Shown: positions 11,159 to 21,881, counted from the stretch's first letter. The stretch: DNA of 64,000 nt from Chalciporus piperatus (GCA_038093975.1 JBBPTG010000053.1:1-64000); one strand, 5' to 3'. A program made the numbers and translations. The notes: generated by a model not told the origin, from the sequence alone.

Positions 11159-12299
11159 GTGGATTGAGTGGATAGCCGCTTATTATGCTCCGCAGGTGGA
11201 AGTAAGTACTTGTGTCCGACACTTACAAATCAAACTCGATTCAGAATTTATGGGGTCTAGCCACAACTCAGTGTGGTTCTGGGGCACAGCGTAGTCTTCG
11301 GAGTTCGGACGAGCGTTAGTTTCCCCCTTCGCTCGCCCACATGCGTTACGTCATCATGTATTTCATGTCTTTCTCCTCAGAGCCGTGTCTCCGCAGTGAC
11401 GTCCAAAGAGTCACTCAGACAGATACCTTTACTGCGGTGATGGGAATCTTATCACTTCGAAGTAATCAAGCTGGAGCCTTCAATTGGATCCGTCCGTTCA
11501 CTTAGTTCTCAGTGGCGTTATCCTGATCTGGTCGTTTGCACAAAAGCAACCAAGCTTCACGAAATGCACTTATATGATCTATATTCTGCGTGTTCGAGTA
11601 GATGTCAGTGTGACGAGAACGAGATCCTGGAGACAAATACTAGCGACAACCGGATACCGGACCTCGAGATGTGATCCCCGACCCCTCGCATAGCTGGCAG
11701 CAATGTGACCGAACTCATTGAGTATATTTCTGAACTCACTCTTCGATTATCCTCATCTGTTGCCTTCTTGTCCGATCATGTGCGCCTCAGCGTATTCAGG
11801 TGGAAAGTCGTCTAAAAACGGGAAACCGAATAGAAGAAGTGAAAGGACAGAAATGGTTTTGTCAGACCTGGCATGTGAACGCTCGGACCACGGATGTGAC
11901 TCGCCTAGAAGGAGGTTCAATTCCCATTCTCATGGGGAAGAATGGCTACTGAAGTGCTGAATCTCGGATTCAATATATTTCGTCGATCTATATAAAAATG
12001 TTGGAGTGGGGATAGGCGTCTTTGCCCAATATATTGAGATCATCGCAGGGAGCCTTGATAAGGAAGATTTGAATCGTGTACCTTGGGGTAAAAACACTTG
12101 CACAAGGAAAGTTGCCGAGCCATCAACTCACTCATGGCCTCCTCGGGTCCCTGTTCAGGGCCCTCACCATCCCCATGGGTCAGATCAACATTGAATGCTG
12201 AGTTTTGAAGTTGACACGCGTTTCCGTGCTTTCGATTATCTGGCGTTGACGTTGATGCATACCAATTGCTCCTAATCGAGTGTGAAAGATAAAAAATTG
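11159..12299. other. No gene seen
   Basis: About 1.1 kb with only short, overlapping open frames on both strands and no recognisable domain. A minus-strand frame from 12040 to 12300 continues downstream of the DUF3684-like pseudogene but has lost any resemblance to it. Confidence 0.4.
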
Positions 12300-13632
12300 T
12301 TAACTTGAGGTCCGGCTCGCGCCTTCCAATGTTACTTCTTTCGTGAATGCCAAGGATGATTTCAACTTGGAAAATTCGCTCGAGGATAGGGTATTCTGAA
12401 CTTGTACGAGGTAGGTTATTAGATCTACGATACTCCAATCCCCAATGTCCACCAATCTGAGTACAGTCAGTATACGACCGAGGGAAGACATTTGCGTTAC
12501 ACATACCGGTCTAACAGAAGCTCGGGTGGTGCATGTCTTCGAACACCGATAGGAGCAAGAAATGCTTACATCTCACCTCTGGTTTCGACCCTGGCGTGAA
12601 CTGGACGATCGGTAGTTCAAGATCACGGAATAGCTTAAGGTTCGTGACAGGAAGATACGAGCCCTCCGGCGGACGCAGACCACTGGTGGTAGGGATGCAG
12701 TTCTTCGTCAAAAAAAGTGCCATTGCCGGACGACGCATTTCGTCCGGGAGCGTCAGCCATACACGAGAAAGGGTGACGAGGACACGTCCCGCCCAATCGA
12801 TCGACTGAGTGAAGTCGTATTTCGGATCGGCGGACATAACTTCAGCAGAAGAGATATGTTCTAGCCATGAGGCGACAGTGAACTCTCGCCAACCGAGGCT
12901 CATAAGCTCGGCGCGAGTGAAATGTTTACTGATGTCGACAGGGAGTAGAGACCCCGGGGGTGGTCCGTCTGGGGGCATGTGCGTCCCGAGACCCTTCGAA
13001 TCGACGAAGTATTGTATTGAGGACAGTTGGCGTACGTTTTCACCAGCTCCCCGAAGAGTGATCGCACTCAAAAAGTCAGCCGTGCGTGAGGTCGAGTCTT
13101 CTTTCTTCTGGGCCATCCACCACTGAAGGCAGGAGATCAACTCCTCTTCGTTGAGAGTGTGTTTGTGAAGGTCTTGCAGAACATCTGGGAACAATATAGG
13201 GAGGATCTTGTGTTGGCCTGGGAGTGCCGCGATAGTATGCCCACCCCATTGACTGACGTATTCCGAAAGCATGGGTAAGGATTTGAGGAACTTAGCGAAG
13301 ACGGGGTCGAATGCTCTGATGTCAGGAGCCTCTCGCACACCGACAGACGAGAGGAGCCGCAGAGGCATGGTAGAACATTCATAGAACGAGTTTGCGAGCA
13401 GTTGGTGAACCTTTGGTGAGGGCGTGGAGTGGCGGAATGTGAAGAATTTGAGAACGTGAAGGAAGCGTCGCTGCAACTGAGCCTGGATCTCTGGCGATGG
13501 TCGTGAATCAGTGGCTGTCGCCTCCCACGACGTCTGAATTTCAGATAGCTCCAATTCGTAAACAGCGCGGCACAGGAGGCCTCCGACGTATTGTTCCAGA
13601 CTTAAAACCGACGATAGTGAGTCACCTTACAA
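12300..13632 (-). pseudogene. DUF3684-like protein, truncated and frameshifted
   Basis: The minus strand begins in mid-protein (LSLEQYVGGLLCRAVYELEL) and runs about 370 codons through LPILFPDVLQDLHKHTLNEE and MPPDGPPPGSLLPVDISKHF to LPIVQFTPGSKPEVRCKHFL. Near 12520 the frame ends in a stop, whereas a 1-nt shift gives ELLLDR. A GT-AG intron follows, and the next exon reads LVDIGDWSIVDLITYLVQVQ. I assign it to the long fungal DUF3684 proteins, which also carry an Hsp90-like ATPase domain at the N-terminus; this rests on memory of the family pattern. The N-terminal part is absent, and the fragment stops about 70 bp from a terminal-inverted-repeat element. It is almost certainly non-functional. 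Confidence 0.6.
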
Positions 13633-13699
13633 TATCTATGAATCAGGACACTCACCCGCGATGTTCCTGTCACTGTGAGGCCTAATGAGCACTAGTGAC

Positions 13700-15708
13700 A
13701 TCAGGAAAAACCTCCTGAGGGAATTTGATGAAATTGCATGAATTTTCATTGAATTCAGGCAATCTCACACATTATGATAGAAATGTACAAAGTTTCATAC
13801 TTATAAGATGCTTGACTATCTGTAGCCAAATAAGCAGAAAATGTTGTAAATGTTCTATGGAAGGCGAGAGTCGAACATACGCCAGCCCCACTTGCCAAAA
13901 ATAGACAACGGACAACTTAGCCGCTACGCTAGAAGATTGCACGAGGTAAAACAATCATTATGAAGTATGACTATCTATTCCTGCCATGGGGTGAAAATTT
14001 TCCAAAGTCCGTCTCATTGCCTTGCCTTCGCACCTCACACCACACTTCCAACACCCTACCATAACATTGTCTTGAACGACCACCGAACACGACGATGGAC
14101 CGATCACAAAGAATGTAGACGCCCACAGACAAGACCACTACCAGGTCGACAGTAATCACATCCGCGGACGCATGAAGACTCCCCAAACAGTAATGGGTTC
14201 GAGGAACGGGTCAAGGGTGTCGCGCGACAAGCCAGACGTCGCGAGCGAAACCATTGATGAGACTTACCGACCAGAAGACCCACCGAACCACCAGACGACG
14301 ACAACGAGACGGCGAGCCTAACGGACGAGCGAAATGCGCCGAGAACACGTCCATCCGCGAAGAAACGCAACCAGACAAGTTTCCAGAGCCATTCGACGGA
14401 CTCGCGGAAACGATCGCAAGCGGGAACGAATCGGTTTGGGATCGAGGGTCAAGCGGAACGAATCGAGCGGACACGTCGAGGCAAACGGCGAGTCGAGCGA
14501 TCCGGAAGTCGTCGAAGTCGAGCCAGGGCGGAAAACAAAAACAGGCGAACAAGGTACGCACCTGGAAGCCCAGCCCCATGTCGAACAAGCGGGAAGCATC
14601 ATGCACGATCGCAGATGCACAAAAACCGATCGGGGAGGCACAAGAACGCAACAGGACACTCACTCGAGTCAAGCAGGACGAACAGGATCAACGAAACGTG
14701 TTGCAGAGGCGTTAAACGAAGGGGAGAAGCGGTCATCAGGGTCGTACGAAGGATCGACAAAGACAGCCCAAGAAAGCGGTCGACTTGACGTACCGACGAG
14801 AAGCCCAGGACCCCACCGAACCACCAGACGACGCCAACGAGTCGATGAGCCCAAATCTGTCAAAAGACGCTGAAGACGCGCCCAGCCGCGAAAACACGCG
14901 ACCAGACGAGGCCCCAGCGCCAGTCGACAAATCGAGACAACCCACCAAAGTCGAGGATGTCGCGATGATGCAGACTGCGAGTTGCGGCTTGTCGAATCAG
15001 GCAGCGAGACGACGATGCTCGAAGGAATTGAGCAGGAGACCTCGAGACCGCGAAAGGGCGTCGAAACCGGCCAGGGGGCAATGGAGATTGATACTCAGAG
15101 ACGAATGGAGCGAGGGCGAGGGCGATGAACGGGTGAATGCACGGTCGTAACGAGAGCTTGCCAGGTCGACCAGGAGCATCAAGAAGGTGATAAAGACGTT
15201 GCCGACTAGGTACCGAACGCATCGAGTCGAATCGAGCGAGGACGAAGTCGAGGAATCCGAGTCGAGCGGGAGGGGTCGAGCGAAACGGCAAACACGATGC
15301 CAAGGACGGCGGAACGAGCGATCGCACCGCACACTGCTAACGTACGTATGTGGAGTAAGCTATGGTTAACTCATACTGACGCGCTCGTGTAGACGAATCC
15401 TATCCTTTGGCAACTGTCCAATCATGCCATGGTCATCAACGGGCTCCGTGCTCCGTGCAATCCCTTTCGGTGGTCCGGCGTATGGCATGCACTATCACGA
15501 CCACTTCAAGTTCGTTTCTATCTTAGACGAGTGTCTACTAGTATATTCATTTGTTACTATTGATTGTATGAAATAAATGCACGCAATTTCACTAAATGTG
15601 ATGGAATTTAGAATGGACTTAAGTTATTGAATGGATTCCTAAAATACAATGAAATTTCATGGAATTTAGTGCAATTTCGTCAAATTCCCTTGGGAGGTTT
15701 TTCCTGAT
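13700..15708. mobile_element. 2-kb element with terminal inverted repeats
   Basis: The two ends are imperfect inverted repeats. The left end starts ATCAGGAAAAACCTCC and continues GGGAATTTGATGAAATTGCA; the right end, read in reverse, starts ATCAGGAAAAACCTCC and continues GGGAATTTGACGAAATTGCA. Similarity fades after about 45-50 bp into AT-rich GAAATT-like words. I could not define a target-site duplication. The interior (about 14160-15340) has open frames in several phases, rich in Arg, Lys, Glu and Ser, but no transposase domain is recognisable. It also has an internal duplication: CCACCGAACCACCAGACGAC occurs near 14281 and again near 14813. The best reading is a non-autonomous DNA transposon that captured foreign sequence. 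Confidence 0.6.
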
Positions 15709-15753
15709 GATCGTGATTGTCATGTCTTATTGTCCCTAGCTACCACCTGTGAG

Positions 15754-16470
15754 AATTACCTTGTTTAACAAGGTCACTGGGGGGGAGAATGGTGGCTGTG
15801 GTGTCGTGTTTTTTCCCCGTGGAAAACCCATGCCTTTCATGGTACATTAGGTTTTGGAGCGCCGTTTCTACCATGTACCGCTTCGTGCTCGTATTTTGTC
15901 CCCCTTATCATGACCACATTGACGCTGTTACGAACGCTCAGTTCCTTATCCTAGTCTTTCCTAGACTTCACTACGCTTACTACGTTTCTCTTTCACTTTT
16001 GGACTTAGTCGCTTTCTCTCCCTTTTCTGTTATCTTATCTTATCAAGATCACATCACGTGACCTGCTGACATCAGCTAGGTCTAGCCTTTCGCTTACGTA
16101 ATGTGGCTGTGCGTGGCTGTGCATCTTCCCCACTGTCCATGACTCATACCGAGTCACCATGACTCAGACTCTTAATGACTCATTATGACTCACCGTGACT
16201 CATACTGACTCATCTCGCTTCCTAGTCATATACGCTATTGGCTGCTACTCGCCATGACTCATATCTAGTCATACCTAGTCATATAGTTAAGGTTTAGCCA
16301 CAACATGTACAAACACTGTCAATAGTATATAAACCCGGGTTGACAAGCACTGGCTCCCCAGTCTTGTTCTCCTGGAGTTTCCTCTTCTTGAACTTCATGG
16401 GCCAAGCGCTCCTGCTTGCCTAGTCTGATCCTCAGCTCTAGTTACTGAGTTGATGTGGTTCCACTAGGGC
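15754..16470 (+). repeat. LTR-like segment with promoter signals
   Basis: This segment begins with the 89-bp block shared with 4567-4655. It then carries a cluster of TGACTCA sites and a TATATAAA box, followed by a pyrimidine-rich leader (16360-16400). That order fits a retrotransposon long terminal repeat. The ends are not defined and no second LTR, primer-binding site or reverse transcriptase is seen. Downstream DNA at 16590-16680 resembles the interior of the 13700-15708 element, which suggests shared gag-like or leader sequence. Confidence 0.4.
16140..16335 (+). promoter_or_regulatory. Array of seven TGACTCA sites upstream of a TATA box
   Basis: Exact TGACTCA heptamers start at 16140, 16160, 16176, 16186, 16196, 16206 and 16255. 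Four of the spacings are 16, 10, 10 and 10 bp, so the middle sites lie on one face of the helix. TGACTCA is the consensus site of Gcn4/AP-1 bZIP factors. A TATATAAA box lies at 16326-16333. The block sits in an LTR-like segment and probably drove element transcription under amino-acid starvation or stress; the function is inferred. Confidence 0.55.
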
Positions 16471-16589
16471 ATGTTGTCTGATGATAGCGCTAGCTCTTGA
16501 TTGAGTTGAGTCGTTTCAGACGCAGGCTGCAAGACAAAGAAAGACGGAAAATGTGCACCAGGATGCATATCCCTAGTGGAGGGTGAACA

Positions 16590-16700
16590 TGCATACCCCC
16601 ATGTCGAGCAAGCGTTGTACATGAACGCAAATGCACGGAAATCGAAGGGGAGGACCCAGGGACACTCCGAGACGAGCCAGTCGATCGAAAGGACTCGAAA
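16590..16700 (+). repeat. Sequence shared with interior of 13700-15708 element
   Basis: The stretch beginning CCCCCATGTCGAGCAAGCG resembles 14574-14680, which begins CCCCATGTCGAACAAGCG. Both continue with AACGCAAATGCAC- or GATCGCAGATGCAC-like words and a GGGGAGG block. The reading frames differ and no product is recognisable. It supports a common source for the two repeat-rich segments. Confidence 0.4.
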
Positions 16701-17286
16701 ATGCGACAAAGTGTCGCAAGCGGTCCGGGAATGATACAGAACAAGGCGGACGATGCAGAAACGTGACAGGACGTCGCAGACTGCCGAGAATTTGCGAGAA
16801 ATAGTGGAGATCAAGGGGGAGAACGACGAAATGCGTCAATCGAGGTGGGAAGAGATTGTCGAGGCTGTATGAACGATCAACAAACAGTATTGAAGAAAAT
16901 TATTGTCAAAATATAGTCCAACCCGTGCCTATCCGCTCCTTTCTGCTTCCGGATAGCCCCTATCCGTTCCCGGATACTTCCGGATGCATTCCGTGTTTAA
17001 TCCGACGTTTCCGATGCCCGGAACGCACGGAAACATCTCCGGATTCGTTGGAACGGATTCCTTTTACATTCGTATGTTCTCCTACATGTCATTCACTTGT
17101 CTATTCCCTTTCGTGACATCTCTGTTCACCATTCTCTCTTTCTATTCTTATCCCTGTCAAGTCCTTGACATTCCTTGATCCTTTTGCACCCGGAATCGGT
17201 CATTCCGGACCGGAATCACGTCGGATCGTTCCGAGCGCATCTCCACCCATTTACTTAAACTCCTCGTCTCACTTCCAGAGCACCTC

Positions 17287-17422
17287 AGTCGTTTCCGCCT
17301 CTCTTAGGCATCGGCTGAGGTGAGTATTTACTTTCTTTACTTAGTTCCTTTACTTATTTGAGTTGTACCTAGTTCGTTTAGGTGAATATAGTCGTTTCCG
17401 CCTCTCTTAGGCATCGGCTGAG
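17287..17422 (+). repeat. 33-bp perfect direct repeat
   Basis: An identical 33-bp sequence starting AGTCGTTTCCGCCTCTCTTA and ending GGCATCGGCTGAG occurs at 17287-17319 and at 17390-17422, 103 bp apart. Between them are short TTTAC/TTTAG runs. The flank 16930-17240 is dense in TCCGGA and CGGAA words. The setting looks like an old repeat or LTR terminus; no gene is visible from about 16900 to 17800. Confidence 0.6.
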
Positions 17423-17803
17423 TTCGTTTAGTTTTCACAATTATCAGCGAGACACAGTGGCCACAGGACCATCCCTAACCCTTCCTCCATCCATTCCCAT
17501 GGCAGTCCACACAGATCCCAGAGCTGAACTAGCGAGTGTGATGACGACTCCGAGTCGAACACGCGATGTGATCACCCCATTATGACTGTGAACATAATAA
17601 ACTACAATGGTATTTGTAGTATATAGAGAGGCTCAGAAATACACTGTCATTTGACAGATACTCAAGCAGGCTGCCAGTGGTGCCAGCTATCGGAAACAGC
17701 CGTCGGGGACAGGGATGCCCGGAGGGCCTTGTTATACGTACGTATCATCTAAGTATCAAGAGCCGAATCACAAATCACAAATCATCGAAAAAGTCCCTAC
17801 ATC

Positions 17804-19382
17804 TCAAAGAAAAACACTTGTCCCGCTCCCCGGGCCATGAAAACGTGTCTGGAAAGCACAGAGGCACTTCACAAGGGAGCCTGTCCATGTCACATCATCA
17901 GTCCGCCACTCAGGAAGCAGACACTCGATGAAAGCACTCACAGACGCATCCGACTCGGAGTTCAGCCACTCGCGTACCTTCTCAGCACTACGTTCTTGAG
18001 AACGCTGTTCTTTCTCCTTCCGCAGTTCCTCCGATTTTGCAGCCATCAATCGAGGCTTATTGCCCTTCAGCAACCTCGATAGGAGAAGGACATCGTCCAT
18101 CGCTTTCAGCAAACCTGCGGACGCACCGTGACTGGCATCTGACGAGAATCTTCTCATCCTTGTTCGTTTGCCCTTCTGTACCCGATTGTCTTCGTCGTCT
18201 TCCGGGGTGAAAGCTCCGCTACTGGTCCGAGTCTGTGAAGGTACGTAGTCGGAGTCACCTTGCGAATTTTGTGGCTCAACTCCGAGTCCGCCCTCGGCGT
18301 CTTCGTCGGCGGGATACAGGACTCCGAGTCCATCGTAGTCGTCGAACCGTTTCCGTTTCTCTAGTAGCCACTTGTGCAGACTATCGGACTGCCAGCATTT
18401 GACGACGACAGCCCCGTACATGAAGTCGAGTAGAATGCTAGGCGGGGACCGTGACCGTACTCCATCGCCGAACCAATCAGCTTGAACGTCGCGTGGTGGA
18501 AGAGGAAATGGTTCTGTAGGTCGTTTGAGGTACTGTAACGTCGTCCGGCCGCCGGGCTTGTGTGGGACAGTGTCACCGTCCCCACTGAAGAACGGGACAT
18601 CAGCGGATGTCATTGCAAAATTGGGTGTCTGAACATGGCAATTAGAGACAAGCGTGGAGGGGACATATGTATCGGGCCTACCTTGAGGAATGCAATTTCA
18701 CCAAAGCCAAAATTTTTATGTAGATCGGGTCTGAGAAGCATGCCATTCTCGACACAGTCGATACCTTCAGGTGAGAATGGCGGTTGTTCGTATAAACTTG
18801 AGCGGTCGTGAGCAACAAAAGTAATGTACTAAGGGGGAAAAAAAGGTAGTAAGCCATCGGCGCCCAGGCCTACCTACCGAGATCGAGATCAGAACGAAAC
18901 ATACCTCGTCGCCTTTGCTTCTGGGTATAATATGCGCCGCATCGCAAGCATCGGGTTCACGCTCCGAGAAAACGCAACGGCCGTCGCGACGGATAATGTC
19001 ATCGCGGAAGCGGGTGCGTCGCGGAGTAACCGCGCTCGACGTGCATTCGCCATCGAATGTCAGGTAGTTCACAAAATGGTAGTCATCTTCGAAGCATTCA
19101 AATCAGAAGATATCGAGAGACCGGGAAGCACAAGCTTGCCGGTGGTAATATAGTAATATGACTCTGCAAGGTCTTCCAATGGGATATTCTCGTCGACTAT
19201 CTCGCCTCCCAGTGGGGTGGCAGAGAAGTGTCCTCTCGCACCACAAACGGCAAACGTGGCAAAACGAAGCCACTTGAGGGGGCTATAGGTTAGCCTTTTG
19301 ATGTCTGAATGCGGGATGGAGAGAGCCTGAATCCATTCAGTGGGGGACGACAGGTGGATGTGAACAACTCTAGTCGTAGCCA
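17804..19382 (-). CDS. HNH_2 endonuclease-domain protein, copy A
   Basis: A four-exon gene predicted to encode an HNH nuclease-fold protein. The first exon (MATTRVVHIHLSSPTEWIQA to LPGLSISSD) is followed by FRDDIIRRDGRCVFSEREPD, CDAAHIIPRSKGDE, and then YITFVAHDRSSLY with CVENGMLLRPDLHKNFGFGE. The His of AAHIIP and the Asn and His of ENGMLLRPDLH fit the HNH_2 (PF13391) signature common in Agaricomycetes. A long acidic, Ser-rich C-terminal region follows, with a Lys/Glu-rich helix and the segment ASVSAFIECLLPEW. The family's role is not established. Copy B at 25201-26547 has the same exon plan. Relative to B, the stop codon is lost and A reads on for about 35 residues into what is untranslated in B. 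Confidence 0.8.
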
Positions 19383-19786
19383 TGATCAAAGTCGTAGCAA
19401 GAGCCCCTAACTTGTGGTCTCGTACTGATTTGAAGCACGGCTGTGTTCGGACGTTCGGATAAGTCGATCCCCCATGTCTGCCAAGCGAGCAGAGTCGGGT
19501 ACACTAGGACAAGGCGCCCCCAGATGCCAGCCTAGAGCTGACTGCCTCTGACTTGAGTTCGAGGACGACTTCCATTTGAACCCCTCTTGTAATACAGACA
19601 CGATGACGCACCGCTTGGATGGGCTTAGAGTCGTCGACTACAACGCGCGTAAGCATGAGGCACTGAGACGCAGCTGTGACGGATGCCTGGATTTGTGTGA
19701 AACCAAACTACTGTGTAATGGACACAAGCTTTTCACAACGATGACGATCCCAAACGAGCCCCGAGTTTCCATCGCGAGAACCTATA

Positions 19787-21154
19787 CTATGCCCCCGTAC
19801 CAGCCGATCTCCACCACCTCACGTGTCCATCTTTTCCACCACTCACGAAAGCGCCTGCCGACCCAGCCGCCGCAGGCTTGGGGCGCCACGCGACGCTCCA
19901 TACTTCTCCTGATTCTTGAATCGTAGACACTGCCGTACGCGTGGCCAGATCCCACACCTTGATGTTTCTATCTGCGGAACTGTAAAAAAAAAGACATCGT
20001 GAGTGAGGTGGAGGTGAAGGTGAAGAAGGCACGGCATCTGGAATGGTGGATCGACGAACCCGGAGACTGCGAGACGACCGTCGGGAGAAATGTCTGTGCT
20101 CAATACCCAGGAGGAGTGGCCGGTGAGAGTGGCGACTGCGCCTGACCCTGGTTTTCCGGATGCGGTCGAACGAACGTCGTGCAAGATGAGTCGTTTATCG
20201 TCCGAGGCAGTAAGGAGCAGCTAAAAGTCCGAGTCATCACAATTGAGGGATTTCGAATCGAGATGAGAAACGTAGGGACTGACGTTTCCGTCATACGACC
20301 ATGCCAAAGAGCGTACCGCCATTGCGTGTGAAGTGTAAGTTGTAGCTAGGGACTCGGATTCGAGGTCGAATATGAATACTTGTCCGGCCTCGGAGGAGAG
20401 AGCGATTCTCTTGCCGTCCGGGCTCTGCGGTGTCGTGGTCAGCGATCAATCGCGATTTGGGGTGAGTGTCTACGAAGAGGTATCTACGAGTAGCGCATAT
20501 AGAGGGGACGTACATGTGCGCAAGCCATGCCATGTTTGTTTCTGCCGCTCGATAGAACGGCCTGACGGACACCGAACGAATCGGGGTTCGCAGAGTAAAT
20601 GTTGACGTTTCCGGATCCGCTCGTTCCGGCGTATGTTCCACCGTTTGGGTTGAGTGATACCGCCCAAGCTTTGTTCACGTACGGTTGATGAGAATTAGGG
20701 AGGAGGGGTCAGCGAGGACTTACAAGGTTCCGCTCCCTGAACGGATCGATCGAAACTCTCATGTTTGCCGATAACAGTGTCCGATTGGAGATCCCACAAA
20801 CAGGTAGTCCCGTCAAGACCGTTGTACAAAACCAAGCGGCCGTCAGGAGAGACAGAGAGAGATACGATGGCGAGGTTATGAGGTGGACGAGCGAGAGATA
20901 CCTGACCAGAGGTTGAATCCCAGTGTTTGACGGTTCCGTCTACAGATGCACTAAGGATGGTATCGTTTGCTGTCCATGCGATGTGCCATATTTCGTCGCT
21001 GTGTGCTGGGGTGGATTGGTGTCTGTCACGGCGTCAAGAAGCGTGCAAGTGGACGCGTACGTTCTTTGCACTCGAGGGCGTTGACAAAGGCGAGACTCTG
21101 ATAGCGAGCTCGTCAACGAAATCACGATCTAGTTGGCGAGACGGACGAACCATG
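19787..21154 (-). CDS. SKI8: SKI8/WDR61-like WD40 protein
   Basis: This predicted seven-bladed propeller matches the Ski8/Rec14/WDR61 pattern. Ski8 is a scaffold of the cytoplasmic Ski complex, which feeds RNA to the exosome; homologues also act in the Paf1 complex or in meiotic break formation. Blades read AHSDEIWHIAWTANDTILSA, LARPPHNLAIVSLSVSPDGR, GNVNIYSANPDSFGVRQ, GKRIALSSEAGQVFIFDLES, SHAMAVRSLAWSYDG, LLLTASDDKRLILHDVRS, TGHSSWVLSTDISPDGRLAV and SADRNIKVWDLATRT, in order on the minus strand, split by introns of about 50-70 nt. The start is uncertain; MVRPSRQLDRDFVDELAIRV at 21154 is one option but needs an unusual donor. It is divergent from RPS12, with about 200 bp between them. Confidence 0.85.
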
Positions 21155-21361
21155 GCGGTCTTGGACTACTAGTACTATTAGTAGTACTATTAGTAAAGTG
21201 TAGTAGCGAGTCAGGTAGATAGTATCGGAGTGGTAAATTACGAGCGGAGATTGAACCTTGGGATAACCTGTGTGAAATGACAAACTTTAATTTTCCTCCA
21301 TCATCAACGAGAGCGGACGAAGACATCGATCGCTGTAAATTTCCCTCAAAAAATCGAAAAG
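21155..21361. promoter_or_regulatory. Divergent promoter between SKI8-like gene and RPS12
   Basis: Only 207 bp separate the presumed starts of two divergent genes, so both core promoters must lie here or overlap the first exons. The region contains a perfect 12-bp tandem duplication, AGTACTATTAGT, at 21171-21182 and 21183-21194. RPS12 is expected to be strongly expressed. Confidence 0.5.
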
Positions 21362-21881
21362 ATGTCTGACGCTGGAGATGAAATTCAAGTCGATGCTGCC
21401 CCCGCCGCAGAGGTCGAGGTCTCTGCAGAGGCGCCAAAGGGTAAAATGTCCGTCGAGGAAGCCCTTCAGGTCTCTCTCTCTCATATTCACCGAATCAGCA
21501 CCGTCTCTGATATGATCTTCATTTCGTGATCTTCATCTACAGCAAGTTCTGAAGAACGCACTCGTACACGACGGTCTCGCACGCGGTCTTCGTGAATGCG
21601 CAAAGGCCCTGGACAAGCGCCAGGCTCACCTTTGCGTCCTCGTCGAGACCTGCACTGAAGCAGAGTACATCAAGCTCATCGAGGCACTCTGCGCCGAGCA
21701 CAAGATCAACCTAATCAAGGTCGGAGATGCCAAGGTCCTCGGTACCTGGGCTGGTCTTTGCAAGATCGACAAAGAGGGTAACCCTCGCAAGGTCGTCGGG
21801 TGCTCTTGCGTCGTCGTCAAGGACTATGGTGTTGAGAGCGAGGGTCTGCACGTCCTCCTCGACTACTTCAAGAACCGCTAG
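21362..21881 (+). CDS. RPS12: 40S ribosomal protein S12 (eS12)
   Basis: A component of the small ribosomal subunit head, of the L7Ae/L30e fold. Exons 21362-21469 and 21543-21881 encode 148 residues, the usual length. The first exon gives an acidic N-terminus ([20 protein letters not shown]) and the conserved MSVEEALQ. The second starts [20 protein letters not shown] and includes [52 protein letters not shown] and a C-terminus [10 protein letters not shown]. All are hallmarks of eS12. The 73-nt intron has a GTCTCT donor, weaker than its neighbours. The gene is compact and intact. Confidence 0.96.

Noticed and set aside
14211..15327. Long minus-strand frames (153 and 155 codons) within the TIR element
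   Set aside because: Frames are open in several phases on both strands because of base composition. No conserved motif is present, and plus-strand frames over the same DNA look equally plausible.
16136..16290. CRISPR-like short repeats (ATGACTCA)
   Set aside because: Units are 7-8 bp with 3-40 bp spacing. They match a bZIP binding site, and the genome is eukaryotic.
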